64,000 nucleotides of DNA from Azotobacter chroococcum (lineage in GTDB: Bacteria > Pseudomonadota > Gammaproteobacteria > Pseudomonadales > Pseudomonadaceae): positions 62,001 through 126,000 of the forward strand of contig NZ_SMMU01000008.1 in the NCBI RefSeq assembly GCF_004339665.1, given 5' to 3'. Shown here piece after piece: positions 38,014-47,295 of this stretch (within the stretch, counting starts at the first letter, position 1; each line of letters starts with the position of its first letter). Both the position numbers and the translations under genes were made by a program. The notes beneath the pieces were generated by a model. That model saw nothing but the letters and a program-made list of their open reading frames with translations. It searched no databases and was not told the DNA's origin.

Positions 38014-39168
38014 ATGCACGATATCGAACTGAGCGAAGAGCAACGCATGATCCGCGACCTGGCCCGCGACTTCGCCCGCCGCGAGGTCGCCCCGCGGGCG
38101 CAGGCCTGGGAAAAGGCCGGCTGGATCGACGATGCCCTGGTGGCGCAGATGGGCGAACTGGGCCTGCTCGGCATGGTGGTGCCGGAAGAATGGGGCGGCA
38201 GCTACGTCGACTACGTCGCCTACGCCCTGGCGGTGGAGGAAATCTCCGCCGGCGACGGCGCCCTCGGCACGTTGATGAGCGTCCACAACTCGGTCGGCTG
38301 CGGCCCCCTCCTGCAATACGGCAGCCAGGCGCAGAAGGACGCCTGGCTGACCGAACTGGCCGCCGGCCGCGCCATCGGCTGCTTCTGCCTGACCGAGCCG
38401 CAGGCCGGCTCGGAGGCGCACAACCTGCGCAGCCGCGCCGAACTCAAAGACGGCCGCTGGGTGCTCGACGGCGCCAAGCAGTTCGTCAGCAACGCCAGCC
38501 GCGCCCGGCTGGCCATCGTCTTCGCGGTGACCGACCCGGAACTCGGCAAGAAGGGCCTGTCGGCCTTCCTGGTGCCCACCGACACCCCAGGCTTCGTCGT
38601 CGAGCGCCGCGAGCACAAGATGGGCATCCGCGCCGCCGACACCTGCGCGGTGAGCCTGAGCGCGTGCAGCATCCCCGCACAGAACCTGCTCGGCGAGCGC
38701 GGCAAGGGGCTGGCCATCGCCCTCTCGAATCTGGAGGGCGGGCGCATCGGCATCGCCGCCCAGGCGCTCGGCATCGCCCGCGCGGCGTTCGAGGCGGCGC
38801 TGGCCTATGCCCGCGAGCGCGTGCAGTTCGGCAAGCCGATCGTCGAGCACCAGAGCATCGCCAACCTGCTGGCCGACATGCACACCCAGCTCAACGCTGC
38901 GCGCCTCTTGACCCTGCACGCCGCGCGCCTGAAGAGCGCCGGGCTGCCCTGCCTGTCGGAAGCCTCACAGGCCAAGCTGTACGCCTCGGAAATGGCCGAG
39001 CGGGTCTGCTCCAAGGCCATCCAGATCCACGGCGGCTACGGCTACCTGGAGGACTATCCGGTGGAGCGCTACTACCGCGACGCGCGGATCACCCAGATCT
39101 ACGAAGGCACCAGCGAAATCCAGCGCCTCCTGATCGCCCGCGAGCTGGCCAACTACCCGCTGATGTAG
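38014..39168 (+). CDS. Acyl-CoA dehydrogenase, probably isobutyryl-CoA specific
   Basis: A 384-residue FAD enzyme that, from operon context, oxidises isobutyryl-CoA to methacrylyl-CoA. It has the FAD/substrate signature [20 protein letters not shown] and the catalytic glutamate in [12 protein letters not shown] near the C-terminus. The ATG at 38014 follows GAGAGG. The TAG stop is the TAG of a REP element that begins at 39165, so the very end of the protein may have been shaped by REP insertion. Confidence 0.9.
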   Translation: MHDIELSEEQRMIRDLARDFARREVAPRAQAWEKAGWIDDALVAQMGELGLLGMVVPEEWGGSYVDYVAYALAVEEISAGDGALGTLMSVHNSVGCGPLLQYGSQAQKDAWLTELAAGRAIGCFCLTEPQAGSEAHNLRSRAELKDGRWVLDGAKQFVSNASRARLAIVFAVTDPELGKKGLSAFLVPTDTPGFVVERREHKMGIRAADTCAVSLSACSIPAQNLLGERGKGLAIALSNLEGGRIGIAAQALGIARAAFEAALAYARERVQFGKPIVEHQSIANLLADMHTQLNAARLLTLHAARLKSAGLPCLSEASQAKLYASEMAERVCSKAIQIHGGYGYLEDYPVERYYRDARITQIYEGTSEIQRLLIARELANYPLM

Positions 39169-39232
39169 GAGCGGATTGAACCGCGGCAGGCGGCGCTTGC
39201 AGCCAAGACCTTGCGAACAAGTTCGCTCCTAC
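39165..39232. repeat. REPIN overlapping the acyl-CoA dehydrogenase stop codon
   Basis: GTAGGAGCGGATTGAACCGCGG at the left end and TTCGCTCCTAC at the right end (39222-39232) face each other around a spacer of about 35 bases. The left REP supplies the stop codon of the upstream gene. Confidence 0.75.
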
Positions 39233-39245
39233 AAGGGCACCCCCT

Positions 39246-39268
39246 GTAGGAGCGGATTCATCCGCGAC
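39246..39268 (+). repeat. Single REP element
   Basis: A lone copy of the REP sequence, TGTAGGAGCGGATTCATCCG and following bases, identical in its core to the one at 57078. It lies 14 bases after the preceding inverted pair. Confidence 0.75.
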
Positions 39269-39303
39269 AGGGAAGCGACGGAAACATCGCGAAGCCAAGG
39301 GGC

Positions 39304-40194
39304 TCAGCGCCCCATCATCAGGTCCTGATGCTGGCGGGCCATGTCGCGCAGGAAATCCCAGGTCACGCGCATCCGCGCCAGGTCCTTGCTCTCCACCGGC
39401 ATCAGCATCCAGAAGGTGCGGGTGAACTCCACCTGGTCGGCGAGCAGCTCCACCAGCGCAGGGTCCCTGCGCGCCGCGAAGCTGGGCAGGATGGCGATGC
39501 CGGCGCCGGCGGCGGCGGCCCTCTGCTGGGCGAGGATGCTGGTGCTGCGCAGGGCGATCTGCCGCGGTCGGCCGATATCGTCCAGATAGTGCAGCTCCTT
39601 GCTGTAGAGCAGGTCCTCGATGTAGCTGACGAAGCGGTGCTGCCTCAGATCGTCGCGCCCGCCGATCGGCGGATGCGCGGCGAGATAGTCCGCCGAGGCG
39701 TAGAGGCGCAGCACGTAGTCGGTCAGCTTGGTGATGATGTAGGGGCCGCGCTCGGGGCGCTCCAGGGTGATGACAATGTCCGCCTCGTGGCGCGACAGAC
39801 GCACCATGCGCGGCACGGCCAGAAGGTCGACGCAGAGGTGGGGATGGCGCCGGGTCAGGGCCGCCAGCTGGCCGGCCAGCAGCTCGACGCCATAGCCCTC
39901 GGTCGCACCGATGCGCACCAGCCCCGACAGCTGGTCGGCCGTGCCCGAGTCCTCCTGCTCGATGGCGCGAAAGGCGCTTTCCATCGCCTCCACCTGGACC
40001 AGCAGGCGGCGCCCCGCCTCCGTCGGGGCGTAGCCCGAGCCGCTGCGGATGAACAGCGGCTGCCCGAGGCTCTTCTCCAGCGCCTGCACCCGCCGCGCCA
40101 CCGTGGTGTGATCGACGCCGAGGCGCCGCGCCGCCACGGTCAGCTTTTTCGCCCGCGACAGTTCGAGAAAGAAGCGCAGATTGTCCCAGTCCAT
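39304..40194 (-). CDS. LysR-family transcriptional regulator
   Basis: A 296-residue LysR regulator starting MDWDNLRFFLELSRAKK, with a helix-turn-helix (KLTVAARRLGVDHTTVARRV) and a LysR substrate-binding domain. It is divergent from prpE, with a 245-bp shared control region that contains the palindromic operator also found upstream of mmsA. That position makes it the best candidate regulator of prpE, and perhaps of the valine operon. Confidence 0.88.
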   Translation of the reverse strand: MDWDNLRFFLELSRAKKLTVAARRLGVDHTTVARRVQALEKSLGQPLFIRSGSGYAPTEAGRRLLVQVEAMESAFRAIEQEDSGTADQLSGLVRIGATEGYGVELLAGQLAALTRRHPHLCVDLLAVPRMVRLSRHEADIVITLERPERGPYIITKLTDYVLRLYASADYLAAHPPIGGRDDLRQHRFVSYIEDLLYSKELHYLDDIGRPRQIALRSTSILAQQRAAAAGAGIAILPSFAARRDPALVELLADQVEFTRTFWMLMPVESKDLARMRVTWDFLRDMARQHQDLMMGR

Positions 40195-40280
40195 GTCCCT
40201 TGCCTTGGGGAAGATCGCAAATTTCGATCATGCAGCGCCGAGGCAGTTTTGCACAGTCCGGCTCTTTGCCTTCGGCTTCT

Positions 40281-40305
40281 GTGCATAAATGCAGAGCGGC
40301 TCTGC
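40281..40305 (+). promoter_or_regulatory. Palindromic operator upstream of prpE
   Basis: GTGCAT (40281-40286), three bases, then TGCAGAGC-G-GCTCTGC (40289-40305). The mmsA upstream element at 33401 has the same GTGCAT-N3-TGCAGAGC-N-GCTCTGC layout, differing only in the spacer bases. It lies between the divergent LysR gene and prpE. Confidence 0.6.
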
Positions 40306-40316
40306 GCATGGCCGCC

Positions 40317-40344
40317 TTGCCAAGGGGGGGCGCACTGTTAGGCT
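40317..40344 (+). promoter_or_regulatory. Candidate sigma-70 promoter of prpE
   Basis: TTGCCA (40317-40322) lies 16 bases before TAGGCT (40339-40344), inside the block CGCACTGTTAGGCTC that is shared with the mmsA promoter region. It starts 25 bases after the operator; the mmsA equivalent starts 27 bases after its GCTCTGC. Confidence 0.45.
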
Positions 40345-40439
40345 CAGAGGTGATCCGCCGAACGCGCCGCCTTCCGCCGTAGCCGCCGTTCCCGCGCATT
40401 CGCCGTTCTCGTCAATAACAACAATAGAGAGCCGAAAAG

Positions 40440-42329
40440 ATGAACTATCAGCACTCCCATGACCGTTCCATCGCCGATCCCGCCGGTTTCTGGGCCGAGC
40501 AGGCACAGGCCGTGAGCTGGTTCCACCACCCGACGGAAACGCTCCGCGCCCTGGCGGACGGCACCCACCAGTGGTTCGCCGACGGCCAGCTGAACAGTTG
40601 CTACCTGGCCCTGGACCAGCAGATCGAGCAGAGCCGCGGCGAGCAGACGGCGCTGCTCTACGACTCGCCGGTGACGCAGACCAAGGTCCGCTACAGCTAC
40701 CGCGAACTGCGCGACGAAGTGGCCCGCCTGGCCGGCGCGCTGCGCGAGCTGGGCGTGGAAAAGGGCGACCGGGTGATCATCTACATGCCGATGGTGCCGC
40801 AGGCGGCCATGGCCATGCTCGCCTGCGCGCGGATCGGCGCGGTGCATTCGGTGGTGTTCGGCGGCTTCGCTCCCCACGAGCTGGCGCTGCGCATCGACGA
40901 CGCCAAGCCCAGGCTGCTGCTCACCGCCTCCTGCGGCCTGGAGTTCGAGCGGGTCATCGAATACAAGCCGCTGGTCGACAAGGCCCTGGAACTGGCCAGC
41001 CATCGTCCCGAACACGTACTGATACTGAAGCGGCCACAGGCGCCGGTCACGCTGGTCCCCGGACGCGACCTGGACTGGCACGCCATCGTCCCGCTGGCCG
41101 ATCCGGTGGAGCCCGTGCCGGTCGGCAGCGGCGATCCGCTGTACATCATGTACACCTCCGGCACTACCGGAAAACCCAAGGGCATCGTCCGCGACAACGG
41201 CGGCAATGCGGTCGCCCTCAAATTCGCCATGCGCCACATCTACAACATGCAGGCCGGCGACGTCTGGTGGGGCATCTCCGACGTCGGCTGGGTGGTCGGC
41301 CATTCGCTGATCGTCTACGGCCCGCTGATGGCCGGCTGCACCACCGTGCTCTACGAAGGCAAGCCGATCCGCACGCCCGATGCCGGCGCCTACTGGCGGG
41401 TGATCGAGGAATATGGCGTCAACAGCCTGTTCTGCGCGCCGACGGCGATCCGCGCCATACGCAAGGAGGATCCTTCTGGCGCGCTGAGCAGGCGCCACGA
41501 CCTGAGTTCGCTCAAGCACCTGTTCCTGGCCGGCGAGAAGCTCGATTCGAGCACGCATCAATGGCTGGAGGAACTGACCGGCAAACCGGTGCACGACCAC
41601 TGGTGGCAGACGGAAACCGGCTGGCCGGTCACCGCCCCCTGCACCGGGCTGGAGGGCTGCGTCTCGCGTCCCGGCTCGAGCAACCGCGCGGTGCCCGGCT
41701 ACCGGGTCGCGGTGCTGGACGAGCAGGGCCAGCCGCTCGGGCCGAACCGCCAGGGCGCGATCGTCATCGCCCTGCCCCTGCCGCCCGGCTGCGCGCAGAC
41801 CCTGTGGAACGACCACCCGCGCTACCTGCAGTCCTACCTCGCCGCCTACCCCGACTACTACCACACCGGCGATGGCGGCTATCTCGACGAGGATGGGTTC
41901 GTCCACATCATGGGGCGCACCGACGACGTGATCAACGTGGCCGGCCACCGCCTCTCCACGGGCGAGATGGAAGACCTGGTAGCCCAGCATCCGGCAGTGG
42001 CGGAATGCGCGGTGATCGGCGTGCCCGACGCGATCAAGGGGCAGGTGCCGCTCGGGCTGATCGTCCTCAAGGATGGCTCGCGGATCGGCGAGCAGCAGTT
42101 GCAGCGGGAACTGACCGCCATGATCCGCGAGCAGATCGGCGCGCTGGCCTGCTTCCAGCGGATCGCCCTGGTCAAGCGCCTGCCGAAGACCCGCTCGGGC
42201 AAGATCCTCAGGGCGGTGCTGCGCAAGATCGCCAACGGCGAGGAGGTCGCCATTCCCTCGACCATCGATGACCCCGCCATTCTCGGCGAGATCGGCGCCA
42301 CCCTGGCGGTGTACACGCGCGCCAGTTAG
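40440..42329 (+). CDS. prpE: Propionyl-CoA synthetase
   Basis: A 629-residue AMP-forming acyl-CoA synthetase of the PrpE/Acs family. The ATP-binding loop is YTSGTTGKPKGIVRDNGG, the adenylate motif WWQTETGW is intact, and the C-terminal lysine in TRSGKILR is K588. PrpE rather than acetyl-CoA synthetase is favoured by the KGIVRDNGGNAVAL stretch and by proximity to the valine operon, whose end product is propionyl-CoA. AGAGAGCCG precedes the ATG. An intrinsic-type terminator follows. Confidence 0.88.
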   Translation: MNYQHSHDRSIADPAGFWAEQAQAVSWFHHPTETLRALADGTHQWFADGQLNSCYLALDQQIEQSRGEQTALLYDSPVTQTKVRYSYRELRDEVARLAGALRELGVEKGDRVIIYMPMVPQAAMAMLACARIGAVHSVVFGGFAPHELALRIDDAKPRLLLTASCGLEFERVIEYKPLVDKALELASHRPEHVLILKRPQAPVTLVPGRDLDWHAIVPLADPVEPVPVGSGDPLYIMYTSGTTGKPKGIVRDNGGNAVALKFAMRHIYNMQAGDVWWGISDVGWVVGHSLIVYGPLMAGCTTVLYEGKPIRTPDAGAYWRVIEEYGVNSLFCAPTAIRAIRKEDPSGALSRRHDLSSLKHLFLAGEKLDSSTHQWLEELTGKPVHDHWWQTETGWPVTAPCTGLEGCVSRPGSSNRAVPGYRVAVLDEQGQPLGPNRQGAIVIALPLPPGCAQTLWNDHPRYLQSYLAAYPDYYHTGDGGYLDEDGFVHIMGRTDDVINVAGHRLSTGEMEDLVAQHPAVAECAVIGVPDAIKGQVPLGLIVLKDGSRIGEQQLQRELTAMIREQIGALACFQRIALVKRLPKTRSGKILRAVLRKIANGEEVAIPSTIDDPAILGEIGATLAVYTRAS

Positions 42330-42410
42330 GACCCGGGGCTGCCCGCCGCTGCCGAAGCGGCTCGGGCGGCACCGGGCCTGCAAGAACGTCGGCCCCCGTC
42401 CAGCGGCCAA

Positions 42411-42441
42411 GGGCCGGCAGTCCTGCCGCCGGCCCGGTTTT
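42411..42441 (+). terminator. Rho-independent terminator after prpE
   Basis: GGGCCGGC (42411-42418) pairs perfectly with GCCGGCCC (42428-42435), followed by GGTTTT. A second, larger imperfect hairpin lies just before it (about 42332-42378). Confidence 0.65.
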
Positions 42442-42715
42442 ATCCGCCATGCCGCTTTTCTTCTACGCTTGTCGTCGGTCCCCGGGCCGCTGGGGAAAGC
42501 CGCGCCGGACTCCATGCCGACCCGCCCCGCAAGACAGGAGTGATTCTCTTTTGTACCGTTTTTCTTGTTATGGGGTTACGATAGCTGCCTAGCAAACCAC
42601 CAAGGTGACGGCCAAGCCCGCGGCCCTTGTCGACAAGGCCAAGGCGAAGCCTCCCTGGCTCCGACTGTCCCGGCAGCGACACCCCGTCCTGCCCTCAATC
42701 AGATATCCGGCCATC
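42442..42715. other. Upstream region of exbB
   Basis: No gene is seen. A less GC-rich patch near 42545-42595 probably holds the exbBD-tonB promoter. I looked for a Fur box and did not find one matching the consensus. The exbB frame is open back to a GTG at 42605, but the ATG at 42716 gives a proper signal peptide. Confidence 0.35.
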
Positions 42716-43741
42716 ATGCACCCGATCGTCTCCAGCGCCCAGCCAACCCGAACACTCCAACGCCGTCTGCCCGCCGCCCTGCTGCTCTGTAGCCTGCTGC
42801 TGGCCCCCGCCGTCCAGGCCGTCGAGCCGGCATCCGGGGCAGCTCCCGCCGCGCCGGCGGCAGCCCCCGCGGCAACGGCTCCGGCAGCGGCTCCGGCGCC
42901 GGCCACCCCGCCGGTCGACCCGGCCGCACTGCCCGCGGGCCAGCCCGCCGCCGAGGCCGGCGTTGCGGCGCCCGCCAGCGCCGCCCCGGCAGCCGCTCCC
43001 GCGGAGGAAGCCGAGGCCGAGGCCGGCCTGGCCCACGACCTGTCGCCCTGGGGCATGTACCAGAACGCCGACATCGTGGTGAAAGCCGTGATGATCGGCC
43101 TGCTGCTGGCCTCGGTGGCCACCTGGACCATCTGGCTGGCCAAGGGTCTCGAGCTGCTCGGCGCGCGCCGCCGCCTGCGTGGCGCGCTGGCCGACCTCAA
43201 GGGCCTGCGCACCCTCGAGCAGGCCGCCGCCCTGCCGCGCGCCAGCCACTGCCTCAGCGCCCAGCTGATCGAGGACGCCCGCGAAGAGCTGCAGCTTTCC
43301 GCCGGCACCGTCGACAAGGACGGCATCAAGGAGCGCGTCAGCTTCCGCCTCGAGCGCCTGGTCGCCGCCAGCGGACGCAAGATGAGCGTGGGCACCGGGG
43401 TGCTCGCCACTATCGGCTCCGTCTCGCCCTTCGTCGGCCTGTTCGGCACCGTCTGGGGCATCATGAACAGCTTCATCGGCATCGCCAAATCGCAGACCAC
43501 CAACCTCGCGGTGGTCGCCCCCGGCATCGCCGAGGCCCTGCTGGCCACCGCCATCGGTCTGGTCGCGGCGATTCCGGCGGTGGTCATCTACAACGTCTTC
43601 GCCCGCTCCATCGCTGCCTACAAGGCGCAGGTCGCCGACCTCTCGTCGCAGGTGCTGCTGCTGGTCAGCCGCGACCTCGACCAGCCATCGGCCATCCGCC
43701 AGAGCCCGGCGCAGGCGTCGCACAGGGCGACAGTGGAGTAA
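42716..43741 (+). CDS. exbB: TonB-system energising protein ExbB, N-terminally extended
   Basis: ExbB forms the pentameric proton channel that powers TonB. The 341-residue form is longer than E. coli ExbB. It starts with a signal-like segment (to about residue 35, APAVQA) and an Ala/Pro-rich linker to about residue 100. After this come three membrane helices, including the conserved LATIGSVSPFVGLFGTVWGIMNSF. This extended architecture is usual in pseudomonads. It is followed 3 bases later by exbD. Confidence 0.92.
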   Translation: MHPIVSSAQPTRTLQRRLPAALLLCSLLLAPAVQAVEPASGAAPAAPAAAPAATAPAAAPAPATPPVDPAALPAGQPAAEAGVAAPASAAPAAAPAEEAEAEAGLAHDLSPWGMYQNADIVVKAVMIGLLLASVATWTIWLAKGLELLGARRRLRGALADLKGLRTLEQAAALPRASHCLSAQLIEDAREELQLSAGTVDKDGIKERVSFRLERLVAASGRKMSVGTGVLATIGSVSPFVGLFGTVWGIMNSFIGIAKSQTTNLAVVAPGIAEALLATAIGLVAAIPAVVIYNVFARSIAAYKAQVADLSSQVLLLVSRDLDQPSAIRQSPAQASHRATVE

Positions 43742-43744
43742 GCC

Positions 43745-44166
<422 letters not shown>

Positions 44167-44170
<4 letters not shown>

Positions 44171-44949
44171 GCGAACAACTGCGAACCCTGCCGCGCTGGG
44201 GGCTGTGCCTGCTGCTGGTGCTCGGCGTGCACGTCGGCATAGCGCTCTGGTCGCTGTACTGGCGGCCGGAGAGCAAGCCGATCGAGCTGGCACCGCCACC
44301 GCCGGCCATGATGGTGGCGCTGGCGCCCGCCGCCGCGGCTGCCGCGGCGGCGCCATCGGCGCCGCCGCCACCACCGGAGCCGGCCGCGGAGCCGGAGCCG
44401 GTGGTGCAGCCGAAGCCGATCGAGGCGCCCAAGCCCAAGCTGGCCCTGCCGCCGCCCAAGCCCAAGCCGAAACCGCCCAAGCCCAAGACCGAGGCCAAGC
44501 CGGTGCAGAAGGCCGCGCCCAAGCCGGAGCAGAAGTCCGAGCAGCAGCAGGTCGCCCAGAGCCAGTCGCAAAGCAGCGCACCGGCGGCCTCGAACGCCGC
44601 GCCCAGCAATGCGGCGCCGTCCGGTCAGGCCGGCAGCCCGGAGTCGTCGAATGCGCTGCCCAGTTGGCAGGGCATCCTGCGTGCCCACCTGAGCCGCTAC
44701 AAGCGCTATCCCCCGGAGTCCCGCCGCCGTGGCGACGAAGGCACCGTCACGCTGCGCTTCAAGATCGACGGGCAGGGCCGCCTGCTGTCCTACGAGCTGG
44801 TCCGCCGCTCCGGCCGCACCGCCCTGGATCAGGCCACCCTGCAGATGATCCGCCGAGCCGAGCCGCTGCCGCCGCCGCCGGCGGAGCTGCTGACCAACGG
44901 CACCCTGGAAGTGGTGGCGCCCTTCGCCTACTCGCTGCAGGACCGCTGA
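44167..44949 (+). CDS. tonB: Energy transducer TonB
   Basis: TonB carries proton-motive energy to outer-membrane receptors such as the one at 58982. The 260-residue protein has an N-terminal membrane anchor (about residues 12-30), a long Pro/Lys/Glu-rich region (about residues 38-125, with PKPKPKPPKPK) that spans the periplasm, and a C-terminal domain (YPPESRRRGDEGTVTLRFKI) that contacts TonB boxes. It is the last gene of exbBD-tonB. Confidence 0.93.
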
Positions 44950-45289
44950 CCACCAGCCGCCGCCCGCCGGGGCGGCGCGCTGGCCCCTCCCCCGGACCGC
45001 CCTTCTCCGGCCGTCGGCCGATCCGCCACCACCGTACCCCCTTCCCTTTACCGCCGGGCCGTCCGCAGCGGCGCCGATCGGTTCCGTCAGGCGAGAAAAA
45101 CGGGAAGCGAACAAGGTGCCCGGCCCGGATGACACGTCGTCCAGGCCGGACTCCGGTGGCATATCCCCGCCGCCCGCCTCGCCCTTGCAGCAATGCTGCG
45201 AGAGGCCAGGCTCCCGAGCATCCGAGGACGCGCCTTGCAATGAAACGAGCCGCGCCAGTCGCCGGGCAGAGGCGCAGCGCCTTGGCGGC
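44950..45289. other. Convergent intergenic region tonB / tatA
   Basis: No gene is supported. A short hairpin (GCCGCC, 44956-44961, with GGCGGC, 44971-44976) follows tonB and may end its transcript. The remaining 300 bases are GC-rich with no repeat or recognisable element. Open frames here look like shadows. Confidence 0.35.
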
Positions 45290-45505
45290 TCAGCGAACCT
45301 GGGGCCTGGATTCGTTCGCGCCAGCCGCCTCCACCGGTTTCGGCATGTCTTCCCTGGCTTCGCTTTCTTCCGTCGCCATGGTCTTGCGGAAAGACTTGAT
45401 CGCCTCGCCGAGATCGGAACCGAGGGTCTTCAGGCGTTTTGTGCCGAACACCAGGACCACGACCAGCAGCACGACCAACCAATGCTTGATGTCGAATGCA
45501 CCCAT
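45290..45505 (-). CDS. tatA: Sec-independent translocase protein TatA/TatE type, solitary
   Basis: A 71-residue protein starting [20 protein letters not shown], with the family hallmark [14 protein letters not shown] and an amphipathic helix ending in KSFRKTM. TatA oligomers form the export pore for folded proteins. The ATG at 45505 follows GAGAGG. No tatB or tatC is nearby; it lies 67 bases downstream of a phosphate transporter gene. It may be an extra TatA/TatE paralogue rather than the main copy. Confidence 0.88.
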   Translation of the reverse strand: MGAFDIKHWLVVLLVVVLVFGTKRLKTLGSDLGEAIKSFRKTMATEESEAREDMPKPVEAAGANESRPQVR

Positions 45506-45572
45506 TACAGCGACCTCTCGATGATCCGCCGGGAAAGGCCGGGCCCTTCCGGCGGGACCCGCGCGATGCGGG

Positions 45573-47051
45573 TCAGTTGTTGATGAACAGATAATTGGCA
45601 ACCAGGTACAGGCCCGCGGCCAGGCCCATCGAGGCCGGCAGGGTCATCACCCAGGCCAGCAGAATACTCCCCACGGTGCCGCCCTGCAGGCCACTCCGAT
45701 TGGCGACCATGCTTCCCGCCACGCCGGAGGACAGCACATGGGTCGTCGAGACCGGCAGGCTGTAGAGGTTGGCCAGGCCGATGGCCATGGCCGCCGTGAC
45801 CTGGGCGCTCATGCCCTGCGCGTAGGTCATGCCCTCCTTGCCGATCTTCTCGCCCACGGTCAGGACGACGCGCTTCCAACCGATCATGGTTCCCAAGCCC
45901 AGGGCCAGGGCCACCGCCATCACCACCCAGAAGGGCGCATATTCGGTGGTCCCGGTGAGGTCCTTGCGCAACTTGTCCAGATCCTTCTTCTCCGCCTTCG
46001 GCAGGCTCTCGAGCTTGCCGACCTTGCGCGCCGAGTCGTCCAGGCAGAGCAGATAGCGGCGGATGTCGACCCGCGTCTGCGCCGGCAGCTCCGCATAGAC
46101 CCGCGCCCCGTCCAGGGCCGCCATCAGGGCCGCCAGGGTGATCTCGGTCTGCTTGGGATCGCAGCGGTACTTCTCCGGCAGGTCGGTGCCGTTGCTCTTG
46201 CCGAGCGCCAGGTAGTCCGCGAGCGATCCGGAATTGCGCTGGTAGAAGTCGCGCAGGTGCACCGCCGCGTCGCGCGCCCTCTCGACCTCATAGGCCGTGC
46301 TGTTCAGGTTGAGGGCGAAGTGCGCGGGCACTATCCCGATCAGCACGAGCATGATCAGTCCGATGCCCTTCTGGCCGTCGTTCGAGCCGTGCACGAAGCT
46401 CACGCCCATGGCGGACAGGACCAGGATCAGGCGGTTCCAGAACGGCGGATGCTTCTTGCCGATCTGCTCCTTGCGCTGCGGCGGGGAGCTATGCATGGAG
46501 GAGCGCGGCTTCCACAGCTTCAGCCCGAGGAGGATGGCGCCAGCGACCAGAAAGCCGGCCAGCGGGGAGAGCAGCAGCGAGATGCCGATATCCATAGCCT
46601 TCTGCCAGTTCACGCCTTCGGACACGGTCACATCGGTCAACAGCGTATTGGCCAGCCCCACGCCGAGGATCGAGCCGATCAGGGTGTGCGAGCTCGAGGC
46701 CGGAATGCCGAAATACCAGGTGCCCAGGTTCCAGACGATGGCGGCGGCCAGCAGCGAGAAGACCATGGCCAGCCCGCGGCCGGTGTTCACGTCGATGAGC
46801 AGCTCGACGGGCAGCAGGTGCACGATGGCGTAGGCCACGCCGACACCGCCCAACAGGACGCCGAGGAAGTTGAACACCCCGGACGCAAAGACCGCCAGAT
46901 AAGGCGGCATCGCCTTGGTGTAGATCACCGTCGCCACCGCGTTCGCGGTGTCATGGAAACCGTTGATGAATTCGAAAGCCAGAACGAAAGCCAGCGCTAC
47001 AGTCAGGCTGACGAGCAGCCAGCCGTCCAGGTCAAGCAAAAGGTCAAACAT
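45573..47051 (-). CDS. pitA: Low-affinity inorganic phosphate transporter, Pit family
   Basis: A 492-residue membrane protein with about ten helices. Both internal repeats of the Pit family are visible: [19 protein letters not shown] near the N-terminus and [17 protein letters not shown] in the middle. Between them lies a large cytosolic loop. It imports metal-phosphate with protons. It is divergent from the sensor kinase gene and probably co-transcribed with the downstream tatA. Confidence 0.92.
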   Translation of the reverse strand: MFDLLLDLDGWLLVSLTVALAFVLAFEFINGFHDTANAVATVIYTKAMPPYLAVFASGVFNFLGVLLGGVGVAYAIVHLLPVELLIDVNTGRGLAMVFSLLAAAIVWNLGTWYFGIPASSSHTLIGSILGVGLANTLLTDVTVSEGVNWQKAMDIGISLLLSPLAGFLVAGAILLGLKLWKPRSSMHSSPPQRKEQIGKKHPPFWNRLILVLSAMGVSFVHGSNDGQKGIGLIMLVLIGIVPAHFALNLNSTAYEVERARDAAVHLRDFYQRNSGSLADYLALGKSNGTDLPEKYRCDPKQTEITLAALMAALDGARVYAELPAQTRVDIRRYLLCLDDSARKVGKLESLPKAEKKDLDKLRKDLTGTTEYAPFWVVMAVALALGLGTMIGWKRVVLTVGEKIGKEGMTYAQGMSAQVTAAMAIGLANLYSLPVSTTHVLSSGVAGSMVANRSGLQGGTVGSILLAWVMTLPASMGLAAGLYLVANYLFINN

Positions 47052-47295
47052 GTGAAAGGGCTCGGAAAAGGGGGCGGCATTGTCACAAAACTTTCAAGTA
47101 GAACCCAATGCCTCCCGATATCCGTTCGCCGAGTCACGTTTTCGCATGCCTTTCGCGATGCCTCTGGGGTTCGAACCCGCTCAGCGTTGTCCCGCTCCGA
47201 TGGAGGGACATGAGCTGGTTATTTTTTATACCGTTTTTATGCCACTCCCGATACGATGCCTCGTTTTAGAGGCTCCGGGTCAAGGCCACGCCACC

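Noticed and set aside
42545-42600. Sigma-54-like GG-N10-GC upstream of exbB
   Set aside because: TGGGGT-N5-TAGCT keeps the invariant bases but matches the -24 element poorly; likely chance.
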